Source: Oscillospiraceae bacterium (GTDB taxonomy: Bacteria > Bacillota > Clostridia > Oscillospirales > Ruminococcaceae). From it: DNA of 64,000 nucleotides. The stretch lies in contig JAJQDP010000006.1 in assembly GCA_021202155.1 (NCBI GenBank), positions 124,001 through 188,000 on the forward strand, written 5' to 3'. The position numbers and the translations under genes are program-made. Shown here piece after piece: positions 42,567-52,200 of the stretch. The stretch's first letter is position 1, and the number at the start of each line of letters is the position of its first letter. The notes below the pieces were generated by a model. That model made no database searches and had not been told where the DNA came from. It worked only from the letters and a program-made list of their open reading frames with translations.

Positions 42567-44768
42567 TCACTTTATCTTCTCATTAAGCTCAGATACGAAT
42601 CTGTCAAGCATATCGACGCTGAGGATTCCTCCGCTGAAGCCGACGAGCTTCGACAGCGGCAAGTCGATTGAAAGTGCGGATATGTCAAGCTTTAAATCTT
42701 CCGTGAGAAGTTTATTCAGGGCTTCTTTTGAGATTGGATTTGCATTGAGCTCGTAAACCCTTGAATCTGTTGTGAAGAAGGCTTTGCTTGTACGTGAGCT
42801 GTTGACCTTGACGGAAGCTATCAGCGGCAAGTCTCTTGATGACGGACCGACAAGAATCTTATAGACGGTGGTGTCAACCTGCCAGTCGTGAGATTCGACA
42901 TCATAGAAAGCGAAACTGCGCTTGTTAAGGGTCATTGTGACGGTCTTATCTTCTCCCGGTTCAAGAGAAATCTTCTTGAAGCCCTTGAGCTCCCTTACGG
43001 GTCTTGAGACAGACGGATAAGTAGGCTTTACATAGAGTTCGCATATCTCTTTTCCGGCGACACTGCCGGTATTTTTAACTTTGAAGCTGACTTCGAGGGT
43101 GTCATACTCGGAAATCTCAGATGCCGAGAGCTTTAAATCGCTGTACTCGAAATTGGTATAGCTTAAGCCGTAGCCAAACGGGTACATAACGTCAAGCTTT
43201 TTCTTGTCATAGTATCTGTAGCCAACGTATACGCCTTCTGAGTAGATTGCTGTGCCCTTTTCGGGGAAGCTGAGAGCTGTCGGGTTGTTCTCAAGCTTTA
43301 ACGCCCAGGTCTCGGAAAGCTTTCCGCAAGGGACTGCATCTCCAAACAGAAGATTTGCGCAAGCCTTTGCGACAGCCTGTCCGCCGGTATACATAGCTAA
43401 AATTGAATCGGCATTTTCGCTCCAATCCATTTCTACGGGTGAGCCCTGGAACAGGATTATTACAATCGGTTTCCCAAGTGCAGAAAGCCTGTTGAACAGG
43501 TCGATCTGATTACTTGGAAGCGACATAGTCCATCTGTCAAAGCCTTCGCTCTCCATTCTGAACGGCAGACCCATGCATATTACAATTTTATCGGCGTTTT
43601 CAGAGGCTGAAATAGCTTCTGAAACTAAATTATCGTCTGCGGAGTCATCTTCTGTTCTGAAGCCCTTTGAATAGGTGTAATCAATATTCTTTTCATCAAA
43701 TGCTTGCAGGAGATTTGAAACCTCGGTTGCATTTACACAGCTACTGCCGCCACCCTGATAGCGAATTTCCTCTGCAAATGCTCCAATGAGGGCTATCTTG
43801 TCAGACTTAGCGAGTGGAAGGATGCTATTATTGTTCTTGAGGAGAACCGCACTTTCTTCTGCGGCTTTCATGGCGAGCTCGTTGTGGGATGTCATATCAG
43901 TTTTATAATCAGCAATTCTGCCGGCAATTCCATTCTCTACGAGCTCAATTATTCTCAAGACGTTCTTGTCGAGCTCTTCAATAGAGAGCTTCCCTGTCTT
44001 TACAGCTTCGACTATCGCCGCATCTGCTGACGGAACGGGTCCGGGCATACGGATGTCGAGTCCGGCTTTGACTCCATCAACCGGCTCGTTTGCGGCTCCC
44101 CAGTCGGAAACGACAACGCCTTCATATCCCCAATCATCGCTGAGAACGTCGGTAAGAAGATACTTACTTTCCGAGCAGTAATCGCCGTTAAGCCTGTTGT
44201 ATGCGGACATTATCATCCAGGGCTTTGCTTCTTTTACTGCCTCTTCAAAGCATGAAAGGTACATCTCACGGAGGGTTCTCTCGTCGATAACAGCGTTGAC
44301 TGAAAATCTGTCAGTTTCCTGATTATTAGCGGCAAAGTGCTTGATGCAAGCTCCGACACCTTTTGACTGTACTCCTCTTATGTGCCCGGATGCCATCTTT
44401 GTAGCAAGAAGTGGGTCTTCCGAGAAGTATTCAAAGTTTCTGCCACAGAGAGGAGACCTCTTGATGTTGACGCCTGGTCCTAAGATAACCTGAACATCGT
44501 TTGCAAGGCATTCCTCGCCGAGGGCTTCACCAATCTTATAGATCAAGTCCTCATCCCAACTGTTTGCAACAGTCGCGCTTGACGGGAAGCAGGTTGCGGG
44601 AACTGTTCCGCCGTTTTCCTCTTTTCTCAAGCCATGAGGACCGTCGCTCATCATGATGCTTGCGAGTTTTCCTTCAACATCAACCGTTCTCCAGCAGTCC
44701 TTGCCGGACGTCAGAGATGCCTTTTCTTCAAGTGTGAGACTATTTAGTATTTCCATAGCTTTTGTCAT
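42567..44768 (-). CDS. GH3 family beta-glucosidase/beta-xylosidase
   Basis: A 733-residue glycosidase with no signal peptide, hence cytosolic. The GH3 barrel carries the nucleophile Asp222 in VVVSDWGA, with KHFAANNQE (143-151) and GPGVNIKRSPLCGRNFEYFS typical of the family. The alpha/beta sandwich (ALIGAFAEEIRYQGGGSS) and a C-terminal fibronectin-III-like domain (EVSFKVKNTGSVAGKEICEL) follow. It cuts terminal beta-linked glucose or xylose from imported oligosaccharides; the sugar cannot be fixed from sequence. GGAGG lies ten bases before the ATG and a TTGACA-17-TACAAT promoter upstream. Confidence 0.92.
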   Translation of the reverse strand: MTKAMEILNSLTLEEKASLTSGKDCWRTVDVEGKLASIMMSDGPHGLRKEENGGTVPATCFPSSATVANSWDEDLIYKIGEALGEECLANDVQVILGPGVNIKRSPLCGRNFEYFSEDPLLATKMASGHIRGVQSKGVGACIKHFAANNQETDRFSVNAVIDERTLREMYLSCFEEAVKEAKPWMIMSAYNRLNGDYCSESKYLLTDVLSDDWGYEGVVVSDWGAANEPVDGVKAGLDIRMPGPVPSADAAIVEAVKTGKLSIEELDKNVLRIIELVENGIAGRIADYKTDMTSHNELAMKAAEESAVLLKNNNSILPLAKSDKIALIGAFAEEIRYQGGGSSCVNATEVSNLLQAFDEKNIDYTYSKGFRTEDDSADDNLVSEAISASENADKIVICMGLPFRMESEGFDRWTMSLPSNQIDLFNRLSALGKPIVIILFQGSPVEMDWSENADSILAMYTGGQAVAKACANLLFGDAVPCGKLSETWALKLENNPTALSFPEKGTAIYSEGVYVGYRYYDKKKLDVMYPFGYGLSYTNFEYSDLKLSASEISEYDTLEVSFKVKNTGSVAGKEICELYVKPTYPSVSRPVRELKGFKKISLEPGEDKTVTMTLNKRSFAFYDVESHDWQVDTTVYKILVGPSSRDLPLIASVKVNSSRTSKAFFTTDSRVYELNANPISKEALNKLLTEDLKLDISALSIDLPLSKLVGFSGGILSVDMLDRFVSELNEKIK

Positions 44769-44813
44769 AATCGATAACCTCCGAGGGAGTAATTAAGACC
44801 GAAGTCAACGCCA

Positions 44814-44842
44814 ATTGTAGCATCAGAAAGCACCACTGTCAA
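44814..44842 (-). promoter_or_regulatory. Promoter of the GH3 gene
   Basis: Minus-strand TTGACA (44837-44842), 17 bases, TACAAT (44814-44819). Confidence 0.75.
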
Positions 44843-44846
44843 GATG

Positions 44847-45593
44847 CTATTTTGCGGCGGTGAAGAAAAATCTTCTGAACCTGAGAATAACCTTGCCGTC
44901 GCTCATTACGGGATAGATTTTCTTTGTTCTCTTTAGGATTTCGTTCTCGAACTCAATACCGTCGGCTTCGCTGAACTGTGCCAGATAAGGGCGGATATGA
45001 GTGCCTTTGACCCATTCCAGAAGTGCATCGTGATTTGGCAAATCATGATAATAGACCGTCTCCCAAATCTTAAAGTTATCCGAACAGCCGGACAGAATCT
45101 CATAATATTCATCGGGCTTAAGTGTCCATTGTCTTTCAAGATTTGATAGACTCATTTCTGAGACAACATCTCTTATAATTCTGAATAATGGCTCTTCCCC
45201 GTTCATCGGAATCTGTACGGCAAGTTTACCGCCGTCATTAAGCCTGCTCATGAGATATGGAATAAGCTCTTTATGATTGGGTATCCATTGCAAACATGCG
45301 TTTGAGAACAACAAGTCATATTTCTCTGAAATATCTCTTGCGTCGCCTGGTCTGAAATCTATATCTGGATAGGTTTTCTTTGCTTTGTCTATCATGTCCT
45401 GTGATGTATCTATGCCGGTAATCTGAGCATTCGGAAAAATCGACTTCAGCACTGCAGTACTGTTTCCTGGACCGCAACCAATGTCCAAAACCGTCTTTGG
45501 ATTTACGTCCGCAACCCTCTTAGCCAAATCAATCGCCGGCTGGGTTCTTTGAGCCTTGAATTTTAAATATTGGTCTGAATTCCATTCAAACAT
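44847..45593 (-). CDS. Tam-like SAM-dependent methyltransferase
   Basis: A 248-residue class I methyltransferase. Motif I is TVLDIGCGPGNST, then GIDTSQDMIDKAK and DLLFSNACLQWIPNHKELIP. The order and the N-terminal FEWNSDQYLKF resemble trans-aconitate 2-methyltransferase (WNPxxYLxF). Tam detoxifies trans-aconitate by methyl-ester formation; this assignment is by family likeness only. The ATG at 45593, after AAAGGACGATAAC, fits the family start. It is divergent from the GH39 gene. Confidence 0.8.
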   Translation of the reverse strand: MFEWNSDQYLKFKAQRTQPAIDLAKRVADVNPKTVLDIGCGPGNSTAVLKSIFPNAQITGIDTSQDMIDKAKKTYPDIDFRPGDARDISEKYDLLFSNACLQWIPNHKELIPYLMSRLNDGGKLAVQIPMNGEEPLFRIIRDVVSEMSLSNLERQWTLKPDEYYEILSGCSDNFKIWETVYYHDLPNHDALLEWVKGTHIRPYLAQFSEADGIEFENEILKRTKKIYPVMSDGKVILRFRRFFFTAAK

Positions 45594-45607
45594 GTTATCG
45601 TCCTTTC

Positions 45608-45637
45608 TTGACAGCTTGCCATCTTTCATGATATACT
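45608..45637 (+). promoter_or_regulatory. Promoter of the GH39 gene
   Basis: TTGACA (45608-45613), 18 bases, TATACT (45632-45637); GGGAGG lies just before the ATG. Confidence 0.7.
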
Positions 45638-45670
45638 GGTTTCACTTGGAATTATTATGGGAGGTCTATT

Positions 45671-47194
45671 ATGAAAACTGTAGACTATATAATTGACAGA
45701 AATGCGAGTGTGCCGTTCAACAATCAGGTTGATTTCTGCGTTGGTACCGGGCGGATGGGGCTTGCACTTCAGAGGCAATACTACGAGCAACTAAAGCTCG
45801 TCCAGGAGAAAATCGGCTTCAAGTACATTCGCGGGCACGGGCTTTTCTACGAGGATCTTGCCATCTACAACGAGTACATCGACGAGAACGGCGAGACTCA
45901 TGCTGAGTATAACTTCACCTATCTTGACGTTGTAATGGATATGTACAAGGAACTCGGGCTCAAGCCGTTTTTGGAGATTGGCTTCATGCCGAAAAAACTC
46001 GCCTCATCAGGCGAAGAGGTCGGCTTCTGGTGGAGGGCGAATGTCACTCCGCCAAAGTCATATAAGGGCTGGTGCGCGCTTGTCACCGCTACTGTAAGCC
46101 ATCTTGCAGATAGATATGGCTTGGAAGAGGTCAGGACCTGGTACTTTGAAATCTGGAATGAGCCGAACCTGAGAGGCTTCTGGAAGGATGCGGATTTAGA
46201 AAAGTACTGCGAGCTCTATAAGTATACTGTATCGGCTATCAAGGCTGTAAGCCCTGATTTACGTGTAGGTGGTCCCGCCATATGCGGAGTTGATGATGAG
46301 CGATGGATGAAAGAATTTCTCACATACACCAGTGAAAATAATATCCCACTTGATTTTATCACCAGGCATCACTACACTATTCACGTTCCCGAGACTGTCG
46401 GGCACTATCAGTACCCCGACATGATTGACCGTGAAAGTGCCGATATTACCGTCAGGAATACCCGTAAGATAGTCGACAGCTTTGGAAAGCATCGCGGCTT
46501 CGACATTCATCTTACAGAATTCAACACTTCCTATTCCCCTATTACTCCGCTTCATGATACCAACATGAACGCGGCGTATCTGGCGGGAATGCTTGCAGAG
46601 CTCGGAGATATTCATGCCTCCTACTCCTATTGGACATTCGGAGATGTCTTTGAGGAGCATGGCGTTCCTTTTACGCCCTTCCATGGTGGATTCGGACTTG
46701 TTGCAAACGGCTGTATTCCGAAGCCTACATTCCACACCTTTGCATTTTTCAAGAAGCTCACCGGCAGATGTATTCACCGTTCAAAAGAGCTTATTGTCAC
46801 CGAAGATAACGGCAAGATTTCCGGAGTCGCCTGGAACTCAGTCATCAATGATGAGCCTTTGGAGAACCTGAAAATCTCCGCCTCGCTCAACCTCCCCGAC
46901 GGCGAATACTGCATGGTTACAAAAACCGTCGATGAAGAAGTCTGTAACCCAAGAAAGCTCTGGCACGACATAGGCGAACCTGCAAATCCCACTCCCGAGC
47001 AAAATGACCTCCTGTGCTCAGCGGCTTATCCACTTGTCAAGTCACAGAGATTGACGGTAAAAGATGGCGTGATTGATATTGTGCTTAATCTCAGCCCAAA
47101 TGCTGTTGTGTATTTTGAAATATTCAATGCTCCAATCAAGCCGGACAGAGGGTTTGACTATGAGAGGATTAATAGGATTGTAAGATCGAAATAG
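45671..47194 (+). CDS. GH39 family beta-xylosidase
   Basis: A 507-residue glycosidase without a signal peptide. The barrel shows acid/base Glu164 in EIWNEPNL and nucleophile Glu283 in LTEFNTS, with IRGHGLFYEDL near residue 53 as in known GH39 xylosidases; a C-terminal beta-domain follows. It releases xylose from xylo-oligosaccharides in the cytosol, complementing the surface GH30 and cytosolic GH3 enzymes. It is a single-gene unit with its own promoter and terminator. Substrate is inferred from family. Confidence 0.9.
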   Translation: MKTVDYIIDRNASVPFNNQVDFCVGTGRMGLALQRQYYEQLKLVQEKIGFKYIRGHGLFYEDLAIYNEYIDENGETHAEYNFTYLDVVMDMYKELGLKPFLEIGFMPKKLASSGEEVGFWWRANVTPPKSYKGWCALVTATVSHLADRYGLEEVRTWYFEIWNEPNLRGFWKDADLEKYCELYKYTVSAIKAVSPDLRVGGPAICGVDDERWMKEFLTYTSENNIPLDFITRHHYTIHVPETVGHYQYPDMIDRESADITVRNTRKIVDSFGKHRGFDIHLTEFNTSYSPITPLHDTNMNAAYLAGMLAELGDIHASYSYWTFGDVFEEHGVPFTPFHGGFGLVANGCIPKPTFHTFAFFKKLTGRCIHRSKELIVTEDNGKISGVAWNSVINDEPLENLKISASLNLPDGEYCMVTKTVDEEVCNPRKLWHDIGEPANPTPEQNDLLCSAAYPLVKSQRLTVKDGVIDIVLNLSPNAVVYFEIFNAPIKPDRGFDYERINRIVRSK

Positions 47195-47200
47195 AAGTTT

Positions 47201-47229
47201 AAGGTTGTGCCAAACGGCACAACCTTTTA
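47201..47229. terminator. Bidirectional terminator after GH39
   Basis: AAGGTTGTGCC / GGCACAACCTT stem with an AAAC loop, then TT; it is shared by two convergent genes. Confidence 0.8.
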
Positions 47230-47862
47230 TGATCTAGATCTGCCACTATATTCGGCATTAAAGTCTTCCCACAAGTTCTTGCAGTACTTAATCCACTCTA
47301 CTTCATATCTGTCATGAGATATGATTCTTAGGTCATATGGTGAATTACAGCCTCTATTCATTGCATCATATGCATAAAAATTGATATATTCATCCGACTT
47401 AGTCGTAAACCCATATACATAGCTGAATTTTAGCTTCACTGCAAGGGCAAGCCTTGTGTGTCCATCAGCGGATATAAATTTATTTCCGCACTTGACAAGA
47501 GGAATAACAATATCTTCCGGCTTGTGCACAAAGCTTGCAACTGCTTTGACCTTGTTTTTGTCAATGAGAAATTGCGATGGTTGTATGTCCTTAATACTTA
47601 CTTTGAATAGAGATACAGGAGGATATTCGATAATCAGAGTTCCATCTTCTCTGTAAAACTTAGTTATGTGTTCAGCATAGAATCGAAACTCATCGGTGAG
47701 CCCCTTTGGGCATTCGTTTCCGGACATATGAACAACTGCGGAATCGGTGCTTATTATCTCAAAGCCGAATGGTTCGCCGTCAACAAGAAAAGCTCCGTGT
47801 TGCCTCAGAACGCTTTCAGAATATCTTTCATCGGCATAGTTATTGATTCTTTCGATTTTCAA
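47227..47862 (-). CDS. ParB-like domain protein of unknown function
   Basis: A 211-residue cytosolic protein. The central part looks like a ParB/Srx-type nucleotide-binding fold: VSIKDIQPSQFLIDKNKVKA, then IVIPLVKCGNKFISADGHTR, where DGHTR sits in the place of the ParB box G(H/N)xR. The N-terminal 80 residues and C-terminal 60 match nothing I know. There is no partition ParA, parS site or plasmid feature nearby, so a CTPase or nuclease-like housekeeping role is possible. It has its own TTGACA-17-TATAAT promoter. Confidence 0.6.
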   Translation of the reverse strand: MKIERINNYADERYSESVLRQHGAFLVDGEPFGFEIISTDSAVVHMSGNECPKGLTDEFRFYAEHITKFYREDGTLIIEYPPVSLFKVSIKDIQPSQFLIDKNKVKAVASFVHKPEDIVIPLVKCGNKFISADGHTRLALAVKLKFSYVYGFTTKSDEYINFYAYDAMNRGCNSPYDLRIISHDRYEVEWIKYCKNLWEDFNAEYSGRSRS

Positions 47863-47895
47863 GAATAATCACTCCTGCATAATGTATGTGAACTA

Positions 47896-47924
47896 ATTAT
47901 AAACATTCTTTCGGAAGTTGTCAA
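47896..47924 (-). promoter_or_regulatory. Promoter of the ParB-like gene
   Basis: Minus-strand TTGACA (47919-47924), 17 bases, TATAAT (47896-47901). Confidence 0.8.
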
Positions 47925-47936
47925 TATGAACACGTA

Positions 47937-47971
47937 TAAAAAATAAGACCGAGCTATCCCGCCCGGTCTTA
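47937..47971 (-). terminator. Terminator of the YlmC/YmxH gene
   Basis: Minus-strand AAGACCG / CGGTCTT stem, 12-base loop, then ATTTTTTA. Confidence 0.75.
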
Positions 47972-47975
47972 CTTA

Positions 47976-48299
47976 TTATGCAAATGCTGTTTGTGATTCG
48001 TTGTCATTAGGCTGTTTCCCTATGAAGCTCAGCCTTGGCTGTTGCTCCCGCCAGGAAAGCTTTTCATCAGATGAAATCAGGACTGTGTCTCGCCCAACTA
48101 AATCAATATCTGAGTATCTGATTATCATATCGCTGTCTCTTCCCAAGATGCCGAAAAGCCGAGGTCTCCCATAGACTATTACTGAGACGATGGAAGCGTC
48201 GTCGGTGTCTATTTCTATATCGCTGATTTTTCCAAGCATGGTGCCGGTCTTGGTCTCTATTATCTCCTTGTGCTTAAGCTCAGTCAATGTGCATTTCAT
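47976..48299 (-). CDS. YlmC/YmxH family PRC-barrel protein
   Basis: A 107-residue protein of the YlmC/YmxH family, small PRC-barrel proteins found in spore-forming Firmicutes. Features are LKHKEIIETKTGTMLGKISD at the N-terminus, the DIEIDTDDASIVSVIVYGRP core and MIIRYSDIDLVGRDTVLI. Exact role is unknown; some members are named sporulation proteins from co-expression. Its ribosome site GAGGTGAG (48305-48312) is partly inside the hairpin 48309-48333, so translation could be limited by RNA folding. Confidence 0.85.
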   Translation of the reverse strand: MKCTLTELKHKEIIETKTGTMLGKISDIEIDTDDASIVSVIVYGRPRLFGILGRDSDMIIRYSDIDLVGRDTVLISSDEKLSWREQQPRLSFIGKQPNDNESQTAFA

Positions 48300-48308
48300 A
48301 AAAACTCA

Positions 48309-48333
48309 CCTCAGTCAAATAATATGACTGAGG
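48309..48333 (-). promoter_or_regulatory. Hairpin covering the YlmC/YmxH ribosome binding site
   Basis: Minus-strand CCTCAGTCA-N7-TGACTGAGG: a 9-bp stem whose 3' arm holds GAGG of the Shine-Dalgarno, then TGAGTTTTT directly before the ATG. It can act as a terminator of the upstream gene and as a translation gate. Confidence 0.55.
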
Positions 48334-48361
48334 CGGGCGATTTAGTATTCCTGATTTCTGA

Positions 48362-49138
48362 TTACGAATTGGATGCTGAGGTCTGGCAACCGCAGGTGGC
48401 GTCCTCAAGGCTCTTCGGGAAGAATTCGTTTGACGGGAAACTGATCTTCTCAAACAGCTCGCAGGGACTTTCGGTGTTGGAAACACATTCCTTGCTTGGT
48501 ACTGAGTAGTCGTAAGACGGCACCATGATAGGAACAGTTCTTGCGAGAGAAACGATCGAGAAGACTCCGAGAGTTACATAGATAGCCTTTCTTGACGCTG
48601 ACAGAACGGCATTCTCCGTTGCAACATCCATGATGCAAGCCGGAGACGGTACTGCAACGAGGCGAATTCCAAGTACTATCGGGTCAGCAACTGCAAGAGT
48701 AGCCTTCGGCGGATTGCTATAACTACAGCCGGTGGCGGTTACTGCGCCGTTGTCGCTCGATGTAAAGTATTTCGTGCCTCCATCGCTTCCGTAGAGAATT
48801 ACCTTCTTGGTAAATGTAGCAGTTCCAGTGACGGTTTCAGCCGGTGAAGAAGCAGAAGCCGCAAGGTCGATTTCCACATTGAAGGTGTAAGTAATGTCTA
48901 CCGAGTAGAAGCCTTTATTGAACGGTATCGGCTCAACCGAGAAGTATACGCTCGTCACCTCGGCACATCTTGCCTTTGCGTAATTTGCCTCGTTCACAAG
49001 CTTAATCGACTCGAAATCTTGAAATGTGACTTCCAGATCCTCAAGGCAATCCCTATCGGAGCAACTGTCGAATATCCGCTGGGCTTCAATGGTTACCGCT
49101 TCCTTGAAGCCATATGGGTTAGATCCGAAATCAGCCAT
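48362..49138 (-). CDS. Conserved clostridial protein with Cys-rich ends
   Basis: A 258-residue protein with no named domain. It begins MADFGSNPYGFKEAV, has a RIFDSCSDRDCLEDLEV segment near residue 20, the phrase VEPIPFNKGFYSVDI, a beta-rich middle and a C-terminal ATCGCQTSASNS. I recall this pattern from many Clostridia as hypothetical proteins; a spore-coat or envelope role is only suspected, from the paired cysteines and the YlmC neighbour. GGAGGA lies before the ATG. The hairpin at 48309-48333 follows it. Confidence 0.7.
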   Translation of the reverse strand: MADFGSNPYGFKEAVTIEAQRIFDSCSDRDCLEDLEVTFQDFESIKLVNEANYAKARCAEVTSVYFSVEPIPFNKGFYSVDITYTFNVEIDLAASASSPAETVTGTATFTKKVILYGSDGGTKYFTSSDNGAVTATGCSYSNPPKATLAVADPIVLGIRLVAVPSPACIMDVATENAVLSASRKAIYVTLGVFSIVSLARTVPIMVPSYDYSVPSKECVSNTESPCELFEKISFPSNEFFPKSLEDATCGCQTSASNS

Positions 49139-49229
49139 TGTATATCCTCCTATTAAGTATTAAAGTTATGAAACTTCTCTACATATTATTCGGGTATACA
49201 GGTTTTAGTGACTGGCGATTTTGAATGCA

Positions 49230-49271
49230 TAAAAAGTATAGGGCGAGAGCCTATATGCCCTCGTCCTATAC
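49230..49271 (-). terminator. polC terminator
   Basis: Minus-strand long stem around TATAGGACGAGGGC / GCTCTCGCCCTATA, then CTTTTTAT. Confidence 0.75.
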
Positions 49272-49278
49272 TTATAAC

Positions 49279-52200
49279 TTAAAACAGTGTCATCTGCGAT
49301 TCAAGAGGCATGTCTCCGAACGCGCCGAGTGCTACAAGTGAGTCAATGGTGGTCTTTGAAACACCCGCCTGACTTCTGAACTCCTCAACCGTGATGAAGT
49401 TGCTGTTCTGCGCGCACTCATAGATGGCAAGTGCCGCGCTTTCGCCTACTCCGGCTACGGATACGAACGGCAATCTGATTTTCCCATCCTCAATCTGATA
49501 AATCTTATAATGAGACTTATGTATATCTACCGGAAGGAATTCGATTCCCCTGCAGAGAGCTTCGTTGATTATCATGAGAGTGTCAAGAACGCCGTCCTCC
49601 TTGTCGGTCCTGTCGCCCTTCTGACGGTACTCTTCAATCTTGTTCTTGGCGGCACGCTTGCCTCTGACAGCGGTTTCGGCATCAAAGTCTTCTCCACGAA
49701 CTGTGAAGATTGCCGCGTAGAATTCAAGAGGATAATGAACCTTGTACCAAGCCAGGCGTATAGCAGCAGTTACATATGCCGCGGCGTGAGCCTTCGGGAA
49801 CATGTATTTGATCTTCATGCAACTGTCGATGTACCATTCGGGGACATCGTGGTCGCGCATAGTCTGCTTCATCTCATCAGTAAGAAGCTTGGGAGCGTTG
49901 CCTTTTCTGACAATCTCCATTATCTTGAACGAAAGACTCGGGTCGATGCCGTGATAGATAAGATATGTCATGATACTGTCCCGCGTTCCTATAACCTGGT
50001 CGATGGTGCAAGTGCCGTTTTTGATAAGCTCAGAAGCGTTTCCGAGCCATACATCGGTTCCATGGGAAAGTCCGGAAATCTGAAGAAGATCTGAAAACGT
50101 TTTCGGCTTACATTCCTTAAGCATTCCCCGGACAAATCCAGTTCCCATTTCAGGAATTCCGAGTGTACCAGTGTTGCAGAATATCTCTTCTTCATTGACT
50201 CCCAACGCTTCAGGAGAAGTAAAGAGCGAATAAACAGCCGGGTCACTCATCGGGGTTTCGGTGATGACGTTGCCGGTCATGTCTTCAAGATACTTATAGA
50301 GCGTCGGAACATCGTGACCGAGTTCGTCAAGCTTTAAGATTGTATCGTGAAGAGAGTTGAAGTCAAAGTGCGTTGTTACAATATCAGAATCTACCTTTTC
50401 AGCGGGATGCTGGACGGGCGTGAAATCATAGACGTCGTACTCGCTCGGGATAACAACCATTCCTCCAGGGTGCTGACCGGTAGTTCTCTTTGTGCCGGTA
50501 CAGCCCTTTGCAAGTCTTTCAATTTCGGCAGTCGGGAGCTTAAGCCCCTTATTTTCTGTGTAACGCATAACATAGCCATAGGCGGTCTTGTCAGCAACTG
50601 TGGAAATAGTACCGGCTTTAAATACCTTGTCCGAACCGAATAGCTCTTCTGTGTACTTATGTGCGCTTGCCTGATAGTCGCCGGAGAAGTTTAAGTCAAT
50701 ATCAGGAGATTTGTCACCGTTGAAGCCCAAGAAGGTCTCGAACGGAATGTCATGACCATCACGGTGCATCGGTGTACCGCATTCAGGACAGTTCTTCTCG
50801 GGAAGGTCAAAGCCGGAACCAATTTCTCCGTGGGTAAAGAATTCAGAGTGCTTGCACTTCGGGCAGACATAGTGTGGAACCAAAGGATTGACCTCAGAAA
50901 TACCTGCCATTGATGCTACGAATGATGAACCAACCGAACCACGGGAGCCAACCTGATAGCCGTGCTCAACAGAGTTGGCGACGAGTCTCTTTGCAATTAC
51001 GTATAGAACCGCGAATCCGTGCTTGATGATGGAGTCGAGCTCCTTGTCAAGTCGCTTTGAAACGATTTCTGGAAGCGGGTCACCGTAAATCTCGCGAGCT
51101 CTTCTCTGACAGATTTCAACGAGCTCTTCATCTGCGCCGTCGATATGTGGAGTGAATGTACCCTTAGGGAAGGCTCTCAGCTCAGGATCGGTCATATCTG
51201 CAATGAGGTTAGAATTGGTTACAACGACCTCGTAAGCTTTTTCTTTGCCCAAGTACGCGAAATCCTTGAGCATTTCCTCTGTGGTCTTGAGATAAAGTGG
51301 AGATGGAACAGGTGAAGCGGGATGAGTAACCCCCGTCAGAATAGAACGGTAAATAGCGTCGGAGGCATCCAAGAAGTGGACATCACCGGTTGCTACAACC
51401 GGGATGGAGAGCTCTTCGCCAAGCTTGACAATTGTGCGGTTGAAGTTCTCAAGCTGTTCCTCGCTCGTGACACTGCCGTCATTCAACATGAATGCATTAT
51501 TCTCAATCGGCTGGATTTCGAGATAGTCATAGAAACGTGCAATCTCGCAGAGGTCGTCCCAAGATTTGCCCTGGAACACCGCTCTGTAAAGCTCTCCGCC
51601 CTCACATGCAGACCCAACAATGAGTCCTTCACGATGGGCTATCAGCTCAGATTTCGGGATTCTCGGAGTCTTATGATAGTATTTAAGGTTTGAGTCAGAT
51701 ATAAGCTTATAGAGATTCTTAAGTCCAACCTTATCCTTTGCGATTATTATCTGGTGGAATGTAGGAAACTTCGAGGTATCCGTTTTTGCAACTGCGGCGT
51801 TTACATCCTCTATTGTAAGGTCTTCGTTTTTCTCCATGAGGCGTTCAGAAAGCTTCATGAAGATTCCAGCGTTGACCTCGGCATCGTCACAGGCTCTGTG
51901 GTGGTGAAAATCTCCCAAGTTGAGATTCTTCGCGACGTAATCAAGGGTGAACTTGCCCAAGTGCGGAAGCATCGCTCTTGACATTGCGACAGTGTCTAAA
52001 TAGGAGAAGTCAAACTTTTTCCCACAACGCTTGACAGCGGTTTTTATGAATGACGTATCGAATGAAGCGTTATGAGCTATGAGAACCGGTGTATCTCCGC
52101 AGAACTTCATGAACTGGTCAAGTGCTTCATCTTCAAATGGCGCATCCGCTACCATGCTGTCGTTGATGCTTGTGAGCTCAGTGATACGCGACGGAATATG

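Noticed and set aside
47227-47862. Plasmid partition or integrated-element origin at the ParB-like gene
   Set aside because: No ParA, parS, replication or integrase gene is nearby and flanking genes are chromosomal.
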